DNA from: Catenovulum sp. 2E275
GTDB taxonomy: Bacteria; Pseudomonadota; Gammaproteobacteria; Enterobacterales; Alteromonadaceae
Assembly: GCF_025515275.1 (NCBI RefSeq)
Contig: NZ_JAOPFU010000034.1
Coordinates: 1 to 48,897, forward strand
DNA: 48,897 nt
Direction of reading: 5' to 3'
The position numbers were made by a program, and so were the translations under genes. The notes beneath the pieces were generated by a model. That model made no database searches. It worked only from the letters and a program-made list of their open reading frames with translations, and was not told the origin of the DNA. The stretch's first letter is position 1. Every line of letters begins with the position of its first letter. Shown here piece by piece: positions 17,020 through 25,412 of this stretch.

Positions 17020-18840
17020 ATGAAAAAGGTAAATACTCTCATCGTATTACTCTCACTGGCGATCATATTTTTTGCTGCAACATTGTTAAATAATCAATAT
17101 TTAACAATGTATAAACTAGATTTAACGGACAATAAAATTTACAGCTTATCTGAAGATAGTTTGAATATTATCAACAGTATTAATGAGCCGCTGCATTTAT
17201 ATTTTTTCTTTTCTAATGATGCCGCAAAAGAACTTACTCAAATGCATTTGTATGCCAATCAGGTTAAAAGCTTTTTATTTGAATACGCTCGTTTAAGTAA
17301 AGGCAGTATTCAATTAAATACTATAGATCCTGAGACCGACTCTCTGGCACATCAGCAAGCAGAATCTTTAGGATTAAAGGCGACATCAATTGATGAAAAT
17401 GGCAAAAAGCTTTACTTTGGGTTAGGTGCGCGAAATGCTTATGGCCAAACAGCTGCTATTCAATTTTTTGATCTAACTCAAAAGGCTAGATTGGAATATG
17501 ATATTTGTAGGTTACTGCAGATATTAATAAGACCTGAAAAAATAAAAGTTAGCATTTTAAGTGATTTACCTATTAACGGAAAGATAGAGCGTCCACTCGC
17601 TCAGAAACAACAAAATAATTGGTACTTTTATCAATTACTACAACAAAATTATTCGGTAACACTAATCAATTCAGATATAGATAAAATACCGGAATTGACG
17701 GATGTTTTATTGGTTATAAACCCTCATGATTTATCAGTGAAATTACAGTTTTCTATCGATCAATATTTGCTAAAAGGCGGTAAATTAGTCATTTTTGCAG
17801 ATCCTTTAACTGAATCAGTAGATCCTGCAATGAAAGTTTCAGAAGCATTAGTGGCATTACTGAAGCAGTGGGGGGTTATCATTTCAGATCAAACAATTGT
17901 GCAGGGTACAAAGAATAAACTTGTTATACCATTTTCTAACTTACAAAAAGCGCAGCAATATACTGATTTAGGTTTAACTACAGAACATTTAAGTACATCA
18001 GATATAACCACCGCAAGTTTAAATACAATCAATGGCTCATCATTTGGTTATCTTCTTGCTCGTGAACCTGTGTTATTTAAGCTTGAACCATTACTTTATA
18101 GTTCTGAGCTAAGTCACTTAATGCCTTTGGTTGATTATCAAAGTACAGCATCGCCAAAAATAGCACAGGCGCCTTTTATTGGTTCAAATCAGCAATATAC
18201 TCTAGCAGCCAAAATTTCTGGTCTTATTGTATCTGCTTTTTCAGATATGCCTGAATATCGAAATAAAGCTGATTTTGTATCCAAAAATAAAGATAGCAAT
18301 TTAATTGTAGTAGCGGATACGGATTTATTGGCTGATCAATTTTGGCTGAAAACAAATTACTTTTTAGGGCAGTTTATCCATTCCTCTTTTACTAATAACT
18401 ATAATTTTTTAACTAATATTATTGATGATCTGAGTACTTCAGATGCTTTAAGTAATTTAAAAAGTAAAACAAGTCTTAATCGTTCATTTGAACGAGTGGC
18501 ATTATTTAAAGCTCAGGTGAATGAAAAATTTAGAGCTCAGATAGAGATATTAAAAGCTAAATTAGCTAATACAGAATCGAAATTACTTGAATTAAACCAC
18601 CAAAAGCATAATTCTGGTCTAGCGATTCACAATCAGACTCAACAATCTGTTATTGAACAATTTATGCTCGATAGAGTCCAAAATCGCAAAGCATTGAAAG
18701 AGATCCAAGCTCAAGTAAACAAGGAAATAAACCAATTGGGCACTATTATTAAATTTATTAATGTGATCGTTGCCCCGATTTTATTGACCTTATCTTTATA
18801 TTTGCTGAGCTTATTATTTAAAAGGCGTAAATTAGATTAA
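17020..18840 (+). CDS. GldG-like auxiliary protein of the ABC transporter
   Basis: A 606-residue protein with an N-terminal TM (about 5-23), a long extracytoplasmic region and a C-terminal TM (about 582-602) ending in KRRK. The opening block YKLDLTDNKIYSLSEDSLNIINSINEPLHLYFFFS matches the GldG/ABC_transp_aux family, with the DUF4350-like segment around LLVINPHDLS and KLVIFADPLTE at about 228-265. A predicted coiled coil (about 500-570, rich in Lys, Gln and Glu) precedes the last TM. The role in the complex is unknown; the family always accompanies ABC-2 permeases. It has a good AAGGA site and lies 9 bp after the permease. Confidence 0.85.
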   Translation: MKKVNTLIVLLSLAIIFFAATLLNNQYLTMYKLDLTDNKIYSLSEDSLNIINSINEPLHLYFFFSNDAAKELTQMHLYANQVKSFLFEYARLSKGSIQLNTIDPETDSLAHQQAESLGLKATSIDENGKKLYFGLGARNAYGQTAAIQFFDLTQKARLEYDICRLLQILIRPEKIKVSILSDLPINGKIERPLAQKQQNNWYFYQLLQQNYSVTLINSDIDKIPELTDVLLVINPHDLSVKLQFSIDQYLLKGGKLVIFADPLTESVDPAMKVSEALVALLKQWGVIISDQTIVQGTKNKLVIPFSNLQKAQQYTDLGLTTEHLSTSDITTASLNTINGSSFGYLLAREPVLFKLEPLLYSSELSHLMPLVDYQSTASPKIAQAPFIGSNQQYTLAAKISGLIVSAFSDMPEYRNKADFVSKNKDSNLIVVADTDLLADQFWLKTNYFLGQFIHSSFTNNYNFLTNIIDDLSTSDALSNLKSKTSLNRSFERVALFKAQVNEKFRAQIEILKAKLANTESKLLELNHQKHNSGLAIHNQTQQSVIEQFMLDRVQNRKALKEIQAQVNKEINQLGTIIKFINVIVAPILLTLSLYLLSLLFKRRKLD

Positions 18841-18864
18841 AGATTATCAAGGAGAGTTTTATCA

Positions 18865-19983
18865 ATGAAGTTTTCATCAGCTATGTTGGCACTATTTTTA
18901 GCTGTTACCATTTTAATTATTAGTTTAGTTTTAAGTGAACGGAATAATCAACCTGCAATTGTGGTAACAGAGCATTGGTTGGCCGATTTTATTGCGGATA
19001 AACAGAATTTGCATCAGGTACAAATTTATAACCGAAATAATGAATTACTGATAAATGCCCAGCTTATAAAAGATAATTGGGTTGTAACTAATTTAGATAA
19101 CTATCCCTTGAAAATGTCTCAATTTTCTCAATGGCTTGAGCAACTTATTTTAGCCAAAAATATTGAGGAAAAAACTAATCGGCCGGAACAGTTTTATAAA
19201 TTAGGTTTGCAAGATCCCAGTGCCTCTGAAGAAACTTTAAAACAAGCGCTTAAAAACTCAGTTAAATCAGTGCGTGCACTTGAAAGCGATCGGGATAACT
19301 ATGCGTATTTAGTTAAACTGAATACAGGTAAACAATTCGATTTATTAATTGGAAAACAGGCCGCTAATGGAAACGGACAATTTGTACGTAGGCAACGTAG
19401 TCAAAAAACTTGGCTGTTAAATTATAATATTGAAATGCCAAAAACGAGCAGCGACTGGATTAAAACTGATTTCTTTAATTGGAATATACAACAGGTGAAT
19501 AGAGTTAGCATTCAACACGTTGATTTACAGGAAGAGTTTAAAATTGAACGGGTTGATATTGCATTAGCTAATCATTCTCAGGCTGAGCCGGAATTAAATA
19601 AGCAACCAACTAAAATGGGTGATGTTTGGGCGATGTCACCGTTAAAGCCAGAGCAGCAAATAGGCGCTGAAAAAACAATTACTAATTATATTAATCAACT
19701 TTCAAATTTAAGTTTTGTTGAACCAGAAGCTGTTAACCCTGAACTTTGGCAGCAAGATTCTATTGTGTTAATTCAAATTGCATTTAATGATGACAGCTTA
19801 GTTTCATTAAGTTTACGTTCAAACGATGAACAGCATTGGGTGCGAGTAATGGCACAGGGCAGTGGGCAAATTGCGACCGAACTGGCCGGATTAACGCAGT
19901 GGCAATTTAAATTATCTTCTACCCAATTTAAGCAAATTAACCAGCGACTAAGCTATTTTTTAGCTAACCCAGTCACGGAGTGA
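18865..19983 (+). CDS. DUF4340 domain protein
   Basis: A 372-residue protein anchored by one N-terminal TM (about 5-23), the rest extracytoplasmic. DUF4340 repeats are seen as short beta-rich units: LHQVQIYNRNNELLINAQLIKDNWVVT (about 50-76), the YKLGLQDPS segment (about 110-118), and LLIGKQAANGNGQFVRRQRSQKTWLL (about 153-178). The family regularly follows GldG-like genes and probably forms part of the same envelope complex, but its function is not known. AAGGAGAG lies 9 nt before the ATG. It ends the four-gene operon; no clear terminator follows. Confidence 0.82.
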   Translation: MKFSSAMLALFLAVTILIISLVLSERNNQPAIVVTEHWLADFIADKQNLHQVQIYNRNNELLINAQLIKDNWVVTNLDNYPLKMSQFSQWLEQLILAKNIEEKTNRPEQFYKLGLQDPSASEETLKQALKNSVKSVRALESDRDNYAYLVKLNTGKQFDLLIGKQAANGNGQFVRRQRSQKTWLLNYNIEMPKTSSDWIKTDFFNWNIQQVNRVSIQHVDLQEEFKIERVDIALANHSQAEPELNKQPTKMGDVWAMSPLKPEQQIGAEKTITNYINQLSNLSFVEPEAVNPELWQQDSIVLIQIAFNDDSLVSLSLRSNDEQHWVRVMAQGSGQIATELAGLTQWQFKLSSTQFKQINQRLSYFLANPVTE

Positions 19984-20426
19984 AAATAAAAAACGGTTAA
20001 AAATCAAACTCGAACTGAACTTAATAGAAGTTTAATAGATTAATTTTTATCCATGTTTTAAGCTATTAACTCAACTTTAAAAAATATTTTGAGTTGAAAG
20101 CTTTTAACCGGATAATTCATTATAGCTCAATGTTTTAGTAGTGGTTTTTAGCTTAATATTTAGCTGGTTAATATCGACTAAAAAGCGACGAAAAGCTTGA
20201 TTTACTGGACTTTTTAGGCTGAAACTTGTTATTCTATAAAAACCTTAGTTAATCGTCGATGCAGCTTTTAGTTTGTATTTTTGTTTAGAGTTCAAAATTA
20301 AGCAGGCATTAACTAATAGCAAAGGTATATTCACTTGTTATATTCGCGTGTGTATATAATTAAACTCAGGTGGGTGACAACTCTGATGAGTATAACCTTT
20401 TAACCTTTAACCTAAGAGACTATCAA
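19984..20426. other. intergenic region upstream of ectB
   Basis: No gene is visible in 443 bp. AACTCAA (20068-20074) and TTGAGTT (20089-20095) form a hairpin after the DUF4340 operon but no U tract follows. A perfect TATAAT at 20355-20360 is the best ectB promoter candidate; the region 17 nt upstream (around 20332-20340, ACTTGTTA) is a poor -35. This would place the ectB transcript start near 20367, leaving a 60-nt leader. Confidence 0.4.
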
Positions 20427-21686
20427 ATGGACATATTTGAAGAACATGAATCTGAAGTGAGAGGCTATATCCGCTCTTTCCCTACTATTTTTGACAAAGC
20501 GATTGGCGCAGAATTATTTGATGAAGACGGCAAGCGTTATGTTGACTTTTTTGCCGGAGCGGGCACTTTAAATTACGGGCACAACCCGGAAAAAGCAGTG
20601 GAAGCTCAAATTCAATATTTAAAAGATCGCCGAATTGCTCACGGTTTAGATAAAGCGACAGTAGCAAAACAAGCGTTTTTAACTACATTTGTTGAGAAAA
20701 TTTTAGAGCCAAGAGGCTACAACTATAAGCTTCAGTTTACAGGCCCAACTGGTACTAACTGTACTGAAGCTGCAATGAAACTGGCACGTCAGGTAAAAGG
20801 TCGCGGTAATATCGTTGCTTTTACCAATGCATATCATGGTCATACAATGGGGGCATTATCGGCAACTGGTAATCAGGCATATCGTGACGAATCTTACGGT
20901 GCGCGTGGTGCTGTATCTTTTATGCCGTTTGACGGATTTTTAGGCGACGATATGGATACAATTAAAGTATTCCGTCGTTACCTTGAAGATAAAGGTTCTG
21001 GCCTTGAAAAACCGGCTGCGGTTATTTTAGAAACCGTACAAGGTGAAGGCGGGATTAACGTTGCTTCAAAAGAATGGCTACAAAATTTAGCTGCGCTATG
21101 TAAAGAGCAAGATATTTTATTAATTGTTGACGACATTCAGGTTGGTAATGGCCGAACCGGTAAATTCTTCAGCTTTGAAGAAGCTGGAATTACACCAGAT
21201 ATGGTTTGTTTATCTAAATCAATCGGTGGCGGTAACCCAATGGCTGTATTGTTAATTAACCCAGAAGTAGACGCATGGTCGCCGGGTGAGCATACGGGTA
21301 CTTTCCGTGGTAACTCATTGGCTTTTGTGGCGGCAAAAGAGTTAATTGATCAATATTGGTCTGACGATACGTTAACGAAAGAAGTTGGCCGTAAATCTGA
21401 AATTATTAAAGCTGCACTTGAAGAGCTTAAAGCTGAATTTCCTGAGTTTGACTGTAAAGTTAAAGGCAGAGGTTTAGTTTTAGGGATTCAAACAAATCAA
21501 GCTGGATTTGCTGATAAAGTATCAGCTAAAGCATTTGAAAAAGGCTTAATTTCTGAAACCTGTGGTGCAGACAGCCAAGTTAACAAAATCTTTGTTGCTT
21601 TAACCATTGAAGATGGCATTTTAAATGAAGGCTTAGCTATTTTTAAAGAAGCTTTCCGTGAAGTGGCAGCAGAAGTTAAAGCTTAA
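20427..21686 (+). CDS. ectB: diaminobutyrate--2-oxoglutarate transaminase (EctB)
   Basis: A 419-residue class III PLP aminotransferase that converts aspartate semialdehyde plus glutamate to L-2,4-diaminobutyrate and 2-oxoglutarate. The N terminus MDIFEEHESEVRGYIRSFP is characteristic of EctB. Further features are TGPTGTNCTEAAMKLAR (cofactor phosphate), VDDIQVGNGRTG with the Asp that contacts the PLP nitrogen, and LSKSIGGG with the Schiff-base Lys264. The frame extends upstream to a GTG at 20370, but the ATG at 20427 gives the family N terminus and follows AAGAGA. Neither ectA nor ectC is adjacent, and a terminator follows, so it is transcribed alone. It might supply ectoine, a siderophore or another diaminobutyrate product. 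Confidence 0.92.
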   Translation: MDIFEEHESEVRGYIRSFPTIFDKAIGAELFDEDGKRYVDFFAGAGTLNYGHNPEKAVEAQIQYLKDRRIAHGLDKATVAKQAFLTTFVEKILEPRGYNYKLQFTGPTGTNCTEAAMKLARQVKGRGNIVAFTNAYHGHTMGALSATGNQAYRDESYGARGAVSFMPFDGFLGDDMDTIKVFRRYLEDKGSGLEKPAAVILETVQGEGGINVASKEWLQNLAALCKEQDILLIVDDIQVGNGRTGKFFSFEEAGITPDMVCLSKSIGGGNPMAVLLINPEVDAWSPGEHTGTFRGNSLAFVAAKELIDQYWSDDTLTKEVGRKSEIIKAALEELKAEFPEFDCKVKGRGLVLGIQTNQAGFADKVSAKAFEKGLISETCGADSQVNKIFVALTIEDGILNEGLAIFKEAFREVAAEVKA

Positions 21687-21717
21687 CCGTTAAATTAAGC
21701 TTTACAGAGCAAAATTT

Positions 21718-21746
21718 AAAAGAGGGCATTTTTGCCCTCTTTTTTT
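21718..21746 (+). terminator. intrinsic terminator after ectB
   Basis: AGAGGGCA (21721-21728) pairs with TGCCCTCT (21733-21740) around TTTT, followed by a T run to 21746. It closes the ectB unit 30 nt after the stop codon. Confidence 0.92.
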
Positions 21747-22154
21747 ATCTATTTATTATCTCGAGTTGTAAGCTAAAATTAGCAGCACAATTAAACCCGT
21801 AAATTATCCCCCAACTTTTTGCGCTTTAAAAATTCAATTAATTATCAGTTATTTACAATTAGGCTAGAAAATTGGGTAAAAAGTCTAAATTGTCTTAAAG
21901 CTATGCCATAGCTTATTTTTTGCTAAATTTAAATAGTGTCCACTGCCGCACAGCTAAGAAACAGGCAGCAGCCATACCAAAGCATCAACACAAGCAGCTT
22001 AGTAATCAACAAAGCGTTTATCTAGCTTATGTATATGGTTTGATGGATAAATCAAAACCGGTAAGTGGGGCAGTTTTTAATTGTAGTTGACAGCAGCACA
22101 GGTATAGTGTTTTTGTAGGAAAGTAAAGTATTTAAAGATCGGAAAAGGAATACT
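21747..22154. other. intergenic region between ectB and the CNNM gene
   Basis: No convincing gene is visible. The palindrome AAGCTATG-C-CATAGCTT (21898-21914) is followed by ATTTTTT, so it may be an operator or a short terminator with a GCC loop. A short open frame over 21940-22090 lacks a start with a ribosome-binding site. The CNNM gene has GGAAAAGGA just before its ATG. Confidence 0.35.
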
Positions 22155-23192
22155 ATGACGCTGTTATTTATTTATCTAACGATTGCGATTGGTGTGTCAT
22201 TTTTATGCTCAATACTTGAGGCTGTATTATTATCTGTTTCCCCCAGTTATATTGAGCAAGTTAGTGAGCGTAATTTAAAAGGCGGTTCGCAATTGGCGAA
22301 AGTAAAAGAGCGCATTGATGAGTCTTTATCTAGCATTTTAATTTTAAATACCTTTGCTCACACTATGGGAGCTGCGGGTGTTGGTTCGCAAGCAATACAA
22401 ATATTTGGCGCAGAGTGGGAGACATTGATCGCTATATTGCTTACTTTATCAATATTGTACTTTTCAGAAATAATTCCAAAAACTTTGGGGGCAACATATT
22501 GGCAAACTTTTGCGATACCTGCTGCTTACACTATTTCATGGTTAATTAAAATTGTTTATCCCTTAGTGTGGTTATCTACCAGAATTACTTTATTGTTCAG
22601 TAAAAATACGGACAGAGAAATTACTCGAGAAGAAATTATCGCGCTTGCATCTGTCAGTTATAAGGATGGGAGTTTATTGACGCACGAAAATGAATATCTT
22701 GTGAATTTACTCAGGATGAGAGACGTAAAAGTAGAGCAAATTTTAACCCCGCGTTCAGTCGTTCATATGCTGCATGATACTATTAAAGTAACAGATGCAC
22801 TCAATTTAGCCCAAACCCAAAAATTTTCCCGCATGCCACTTTATGGCAAAAATATAGATGAGATTACGGGTTGTATATTGCGTAACGAGTTATTTATAGC
22901 CGAGCGAGAGGGTAAGGGCGATATTTTAGTCAGTGAACTGGCTCAACCTATATATCGAGTATCTGAAAAATTACCGGTGAATAAAATGCTGGATTTTTTT
23001 ATTAAAGGGAAAATTCACCTTGCGTTAGTTGAAGATGAATTTGGTCAAACTGTGGGGGTTGTGACATTAGAAGATGCAATTGAGACTCTACTGGGTAAAG
23101 AGATTGTTGATGAGAGTGATATGGCGACGGATATGCAAGATCTAGCAAAAAGAAAGTATCGAGAGCGGCTACGTAAAGATAAAAATATCTAA
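22155..23192 (+). CDS. CNNM/DUF21 and CBS-pair membrane protein (YfjD/HlyC group)
   Basis: A 345-residue integral membrane protein of the CNNM/CorB class, associated with Mg or other cation efflux. The DUF21 membrane domain (about 1-150) has four hydrophobic segments near 1-20, 57-78, 84-104 and 115-142, with the SEIIPKTLGA motif at about 104-113. A CBS pair (about 185-320) follows, starting MRDVKVEQILTPRSVVHML and including FGQTVGVVTLEDAIETLLG. The C-terminal CorC/HlyC transport-associated domain present in many longer homologues (about 420 residues) is missing; the protein ends with a basic tail. Single gene; it converges on the DUF2058 gene. Confidence 0.85.
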   Translation: MTLLFIYLTIAIGVSFLCSILEAVLLSVSPSYIEQVSERNLKGGSQLAKVKERIDESLSSILILNTFAHTMGAAGVGSQAIQIFGAEWETLIAILLTLSILYFSEIIPKTLGATYWQTFAIPAAYTISWLIKIVYPLVWLSTRITLLFSKNTDREITREEIIALASVSYKDGSLLTHENEYLVNLLRMRDVKVEQILTPRSVVHMLHDTIKVTDALNLAQTQKFSRMPLYGKNIDEITGCILRNELFIAEREGKGDILVSELAQPIYRVSEKLPVNKMLDFFIKGKIHLALVEDEFGQTVGVVTLEDAIETLLGKEIVDESDMATDMQDLAKRKYRERLRKDKNI

Positions 23193-23411
23193 ACATCTAT
23201 TATAACTTCTACTTAATGCGATTTAAAAACCACAATATAGGAGTAGATATTCGTAGTGCCATCAGCTAAAAAACAGTCAGTTTACGCTGACATTTTTGTT
23301 AATACTGCATTTATACAGGTAAAAAACCAACAATAAAGTTATGTTACCATTCATATCCTTTTTGAGGCTGTGTTAAGTTAGGTTTTATTCTCAGGCTCGG
23401 ATCTGACTCAG

Positions 23412-23447
23412 CAAAAGTAATGACTTAAACTCAAGTCATTACTTTTG
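23412..23447. terminator. long perfect hairpin between convergent CNNM and DUF2058 genes
   Basis: The 15-nt arms CAAAAGTAATGACTT (23412-23426) and AAGTCATTACTTTTG (23433-23447) are perfectly complementary around the loop AAACTC. The arms carry TTTT near their ends but no separate U tract follows on either strand. The position, 24 nt past the DUF2058 stop and downstream of the CNNM gene, fits a bidirectional terminator or a 3'-end stabilising hairpin. Confidence 0.55.
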
Positions 23448-23470
23448 AAAAAAGTTTTGGACAAAACCAA

Positions 23471-23995
23471 TTACCACATTAAATCATCTGGGATAACAAA
23501 GTCTTTGTATGGATCTTCTTCGACATCGTCCACTTGTTCATCGCTTTTAGCTAAGGTATTTAACAATACGATATAACCTTCGTCACGCTGGCTGATTTTT
23601 TCGGCAGCGGTTGCCGGTATCACATAATAGGTTTCACCTAAAACGGCGATGCCAATATACCCTTTAACTAATTGATTTTGTAGTTTGTCGTTGACCAAGA
23701 TGCTTTTAATCACGCCATTGTGTTCAAAGTTATATTTAATTTCGCCTTTTTGCTCAATTTGGTTATTTTCAATTAATTGTTTGATTTGAGCGGCAATGGC
23801 TTTTTGCTCAGCCTCTTTTTTTAAGACTAAATTGGCTTGTTCAGACTTAGCCTGTTGCTCCGATTTAGTTTGTTCGGTTGCAGCTTTAACCTCTTTTTTT
23901 AAGGTTCGGCTTTTTTTACTGCCTTTAGCTGCTTTTTTAGCTTTTTTTTGAGTTGTTAAACCTGCTTTTAAAAGCTGATCTTGTAAAGAACTCAT
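23471..23995 (-). CDS. DUF2058 family protein (YaiL-like)
   Basis: A 174-residue cytoplasmic protein of the DUF2058 family, sometimes described as nucleoprotein or polynucleotide-associated. The start SSLQDQLLKAGL is the family signature. It is followed by a strongly basic Lys/Ala-rich region (about 14-45), a Gln/Glu/Lys coiled-coil region (45-85) and the conserved C-terminal domain (about 90-160) with IKSILVNDKLQNQL and ETYYVIPATAAEKI. It ends in the acidic tail typical of the family. The function is unknown. It lies 42 bp after tesA on the same strand, so the two are probably cotranscribed. Confidence 0.88.
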   Translation of the reverse strand: MSSLQDQLLKAGLTTQKKAKKAAKGSKKSRTLKKEVKAATEQTKSEQQAKSEQANLVLKKEAEQKAIAAQIKQLIENNQIEQKGEIKYNFEHNGVIKSILVNDKLQNQLVKGYIGIAVLGETYYVIPATAAEKISQRDEGYIVLLNTLAKSDEQVDDVEEDPYKDFVIPDDLMW

Positions 23996-24011
23996 CTGGT
24001 AATAACTCCGC

Positions 24012-24051
24012 TTAATTAAATTGGTTAGGTTAATTGGTTAATTGGTTGATT
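24012..24051. repeat. short degenerate tandem repeat at the tesA 3' end
   Basis: Several copies of an approximately 8-nt unit (TTAATTGG and variants such as TTGGTTAG and TTGATTG) span the tesA-DUF2058 gap and the last codons of tesA. It may be simple slippage; no function is suggested. Confidence 0.4.
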
Positions 24052-24706
24052 GTATCGCGTTATTTAATGCTTTATCCATAAAGTCTTTAATTTGTGGCTG
24101 AGCTTGTGCATTTGGGTGAATACCATCTCTTTGCATTAGATCAGGATTGACTGCCACTGATTCAATAAAAAACGGGATTAAATCTAATTTAAACTCTTGT
24201 GCAATTTCATGATATTGTTGAGTAAAACGGGATACATAACGCTGACCATAGTTAGGTGGTATTTTTATTTCGGCTAAAATGGCTTCTGCACCTTTTTGCT
24301 CGGTTAATTGAACTAATTGAGTTAAATTTTGTTTAATAACCGGTAGCTGAAAACCTCTTAAACCATCGTTACCACCTAATTCAATTAATACCCAAGCTGG
24401 TTGGTGTTGGTCCAGTAATTTATTTAACCGGTTTAAGCCGCCGCTGGTGGTGTCGCCGCTGATGCTGGCATTAATAATATTTCGCTCAGGGTAGTTTTGC
24501 TGCCAGTCTTGAGCTAATAAATGAGCCCAGCTTTGTTCAACATCCAGCCCATATCCGGCGGATAAACTGTCGCCTAATATGAGCAGGGTTTGTTTGTTAT
24601 TTTCAGCATAGGCTGAGTGAACTAAATTAAAACTAAGCAGTATAAAAACTGATAGCAACTTAGCAAAACCGAATAGATTAAAATATTTATAAAAAGGAAC
24701 TGTCAT
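24038..24706 (-). CDS. tesA: periplasmic arylesterase / acyl-CoA thioesterase I
   Basis: TesA, a GDSL/SGNH hydrolase with thioesterase, arylesterase and lysophospholipase activity in the periplasm. The signal peptide spans about residues 1-34 (hydrophobic FAKLLSVFILLSF, ending AYA-EN). Block I is GDSLSAGYGL with the nucleophile Ser, block III is ELGGNDGLRG, and block V is DGIHPNAQAQ with the catalytic Asp and His. The frame stays open to 24757, but the ATG at 24706 gives a normal signal peptide and follows GAGGA at a good distance, giving 222 residues. Its start codon is separated by one base from that of the divergent ybbA, the same pairing as in E. coli but tighter. Confidence 0.94.
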   Translation of the reverse strand: MTVPFYKYFNLFGFAKLLSVFILLSFNLVHSAYAENNKQTLLILGDSLSAGYGLDVEQSWAHLLAQDWQQNYPERNIINASISGDTTSGGLNRLNKLLDQHQPAWVLIELGGNDGLRGFQLPVIKQNLTQLVQLTEQKGAEAILAEIKIPPNYGQRYVSRFTQQYHEIAQEFKLDLIPFFIESVAVNPDLMQRDGIHPNAQAQPQIKDFMDKALNNAIQSTN

Positions 24707-24707
24707 A

Positions 24708-25412
24708 ATGTCCTCAATACTTAGCGTTAAAAATTTATCCAAAACCGTAAGTTCCAACGGCGAAGAACTTAAGATATTAACCGATTGTCAGTTTGAAATA
24801 AATGCAGGTGAATCAGTTGCTATTGTAGGTCGCTCCGGTTCGGGTAAATCCACTTTGTTAAGTTTACTGGCTGGGCTAGATGTGTGCCAGCAGGGTGAAA
24901 TCTTTTTAGCAGGTCAAGCGTTGCATAATTTAGACGAAGAGCAGCGTGCTATTTTACGCGGTGAAAAAGTGGGTTTTGTATTTCAGTCTTTTATGTTGGT
25001 ACAAAGTTTAACTGCGCTTGAAAATGTGATGTTACCACTTGAATTGAGTCACCAAAAAGATGCAAAAACGCAGGCTTTAGCATTGTTGGCTGCGGTTGGG
25101 CTTGAAGATCGTGGTCATCATTATCCTAATCAGTTATCTGGTGGCGAGCAGCAAAGAGTTGCCGTTGCACGCGCATTTGCTTCACGCCCTGCAATTTTAT
25201 TTGCCGATGAACCTACCGGAAATTTAGATGCTGAAAATGGTAAAAAAGTTGAAGATTTATTATTTGAACTCAATCGCGCACAGGGCACAACGTTAGTTTT
25301 GGTGACTCACGATACCAATTTAGCAAATCGTTGCCAGCGACAATTAACCATGCAGGCAGGTCAGTTACATGAGTTAGGCGTAGCAGCAGTAGATGGTGAA
25401 TTACATGCTTAA
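24708..25412 (+). CDS. ybbA: ABC transporter ATP-binding protein (YbbA)
   Basis: A 234-residue ATPase of the MacB/LolD-like type VII ABC family. Walker A is GRSGSGKST, the Q-loop region is VFQSFMLVQSLTALENVMLPLEL, the signature is LSGGEQQRVAVARA, Walker B is ILFADEPTGNLD, and the H-loop is LVTHD. With YbbP it forms a complex thought to move or extract hydrophobic molecules from the inner membrane rather than import solutes. AAGGA lies 9 nt before the ATG. That site, and presumably the promoter, falls inside the divergent tesA coding sequence. The 3' end overlaps the permease start. Confidence 0.93.
   Translation: MSSILSVKNLSKTVSSNGEELKILTDCQFEINAGESVAIVGRSGSGKSTLLSLLAGLDVCQQGEIFLAGQALHNLDEEQRAILRGEKVGFVFQSFMLVQSLTALENVMLPLELSHQKDAKTQALALLAAVGLEDRGHHYPNQLSGGEQQRVAVARAFASRPAILFADEPTGNLDAENGKKVEDLLFELNRAQGTTLVLVTHDTNLANRCQRQLTMQAGQLHELGVAAVDGELHA

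Noticed and set aside
15359-19983. Gliding motility machinery
   Set aside because: Only the ABC part resembles Gld proteins; no GldK-N or Spr genes are present and such clusters are common in non-gliding bacteria.
21902-22090. Open frame of about 60 codons in the ectB-CNNM gap
   Set aside because: It has only a TTG start, no ribosome-binding site and no recognisable composition; likely chance.
24012-24051. CRISPR-like repeats
   Set aside because: Units of about 8 nt without spacers; simple degenerate tandem repeat. No CRISPR array was seen anywhere in the window.
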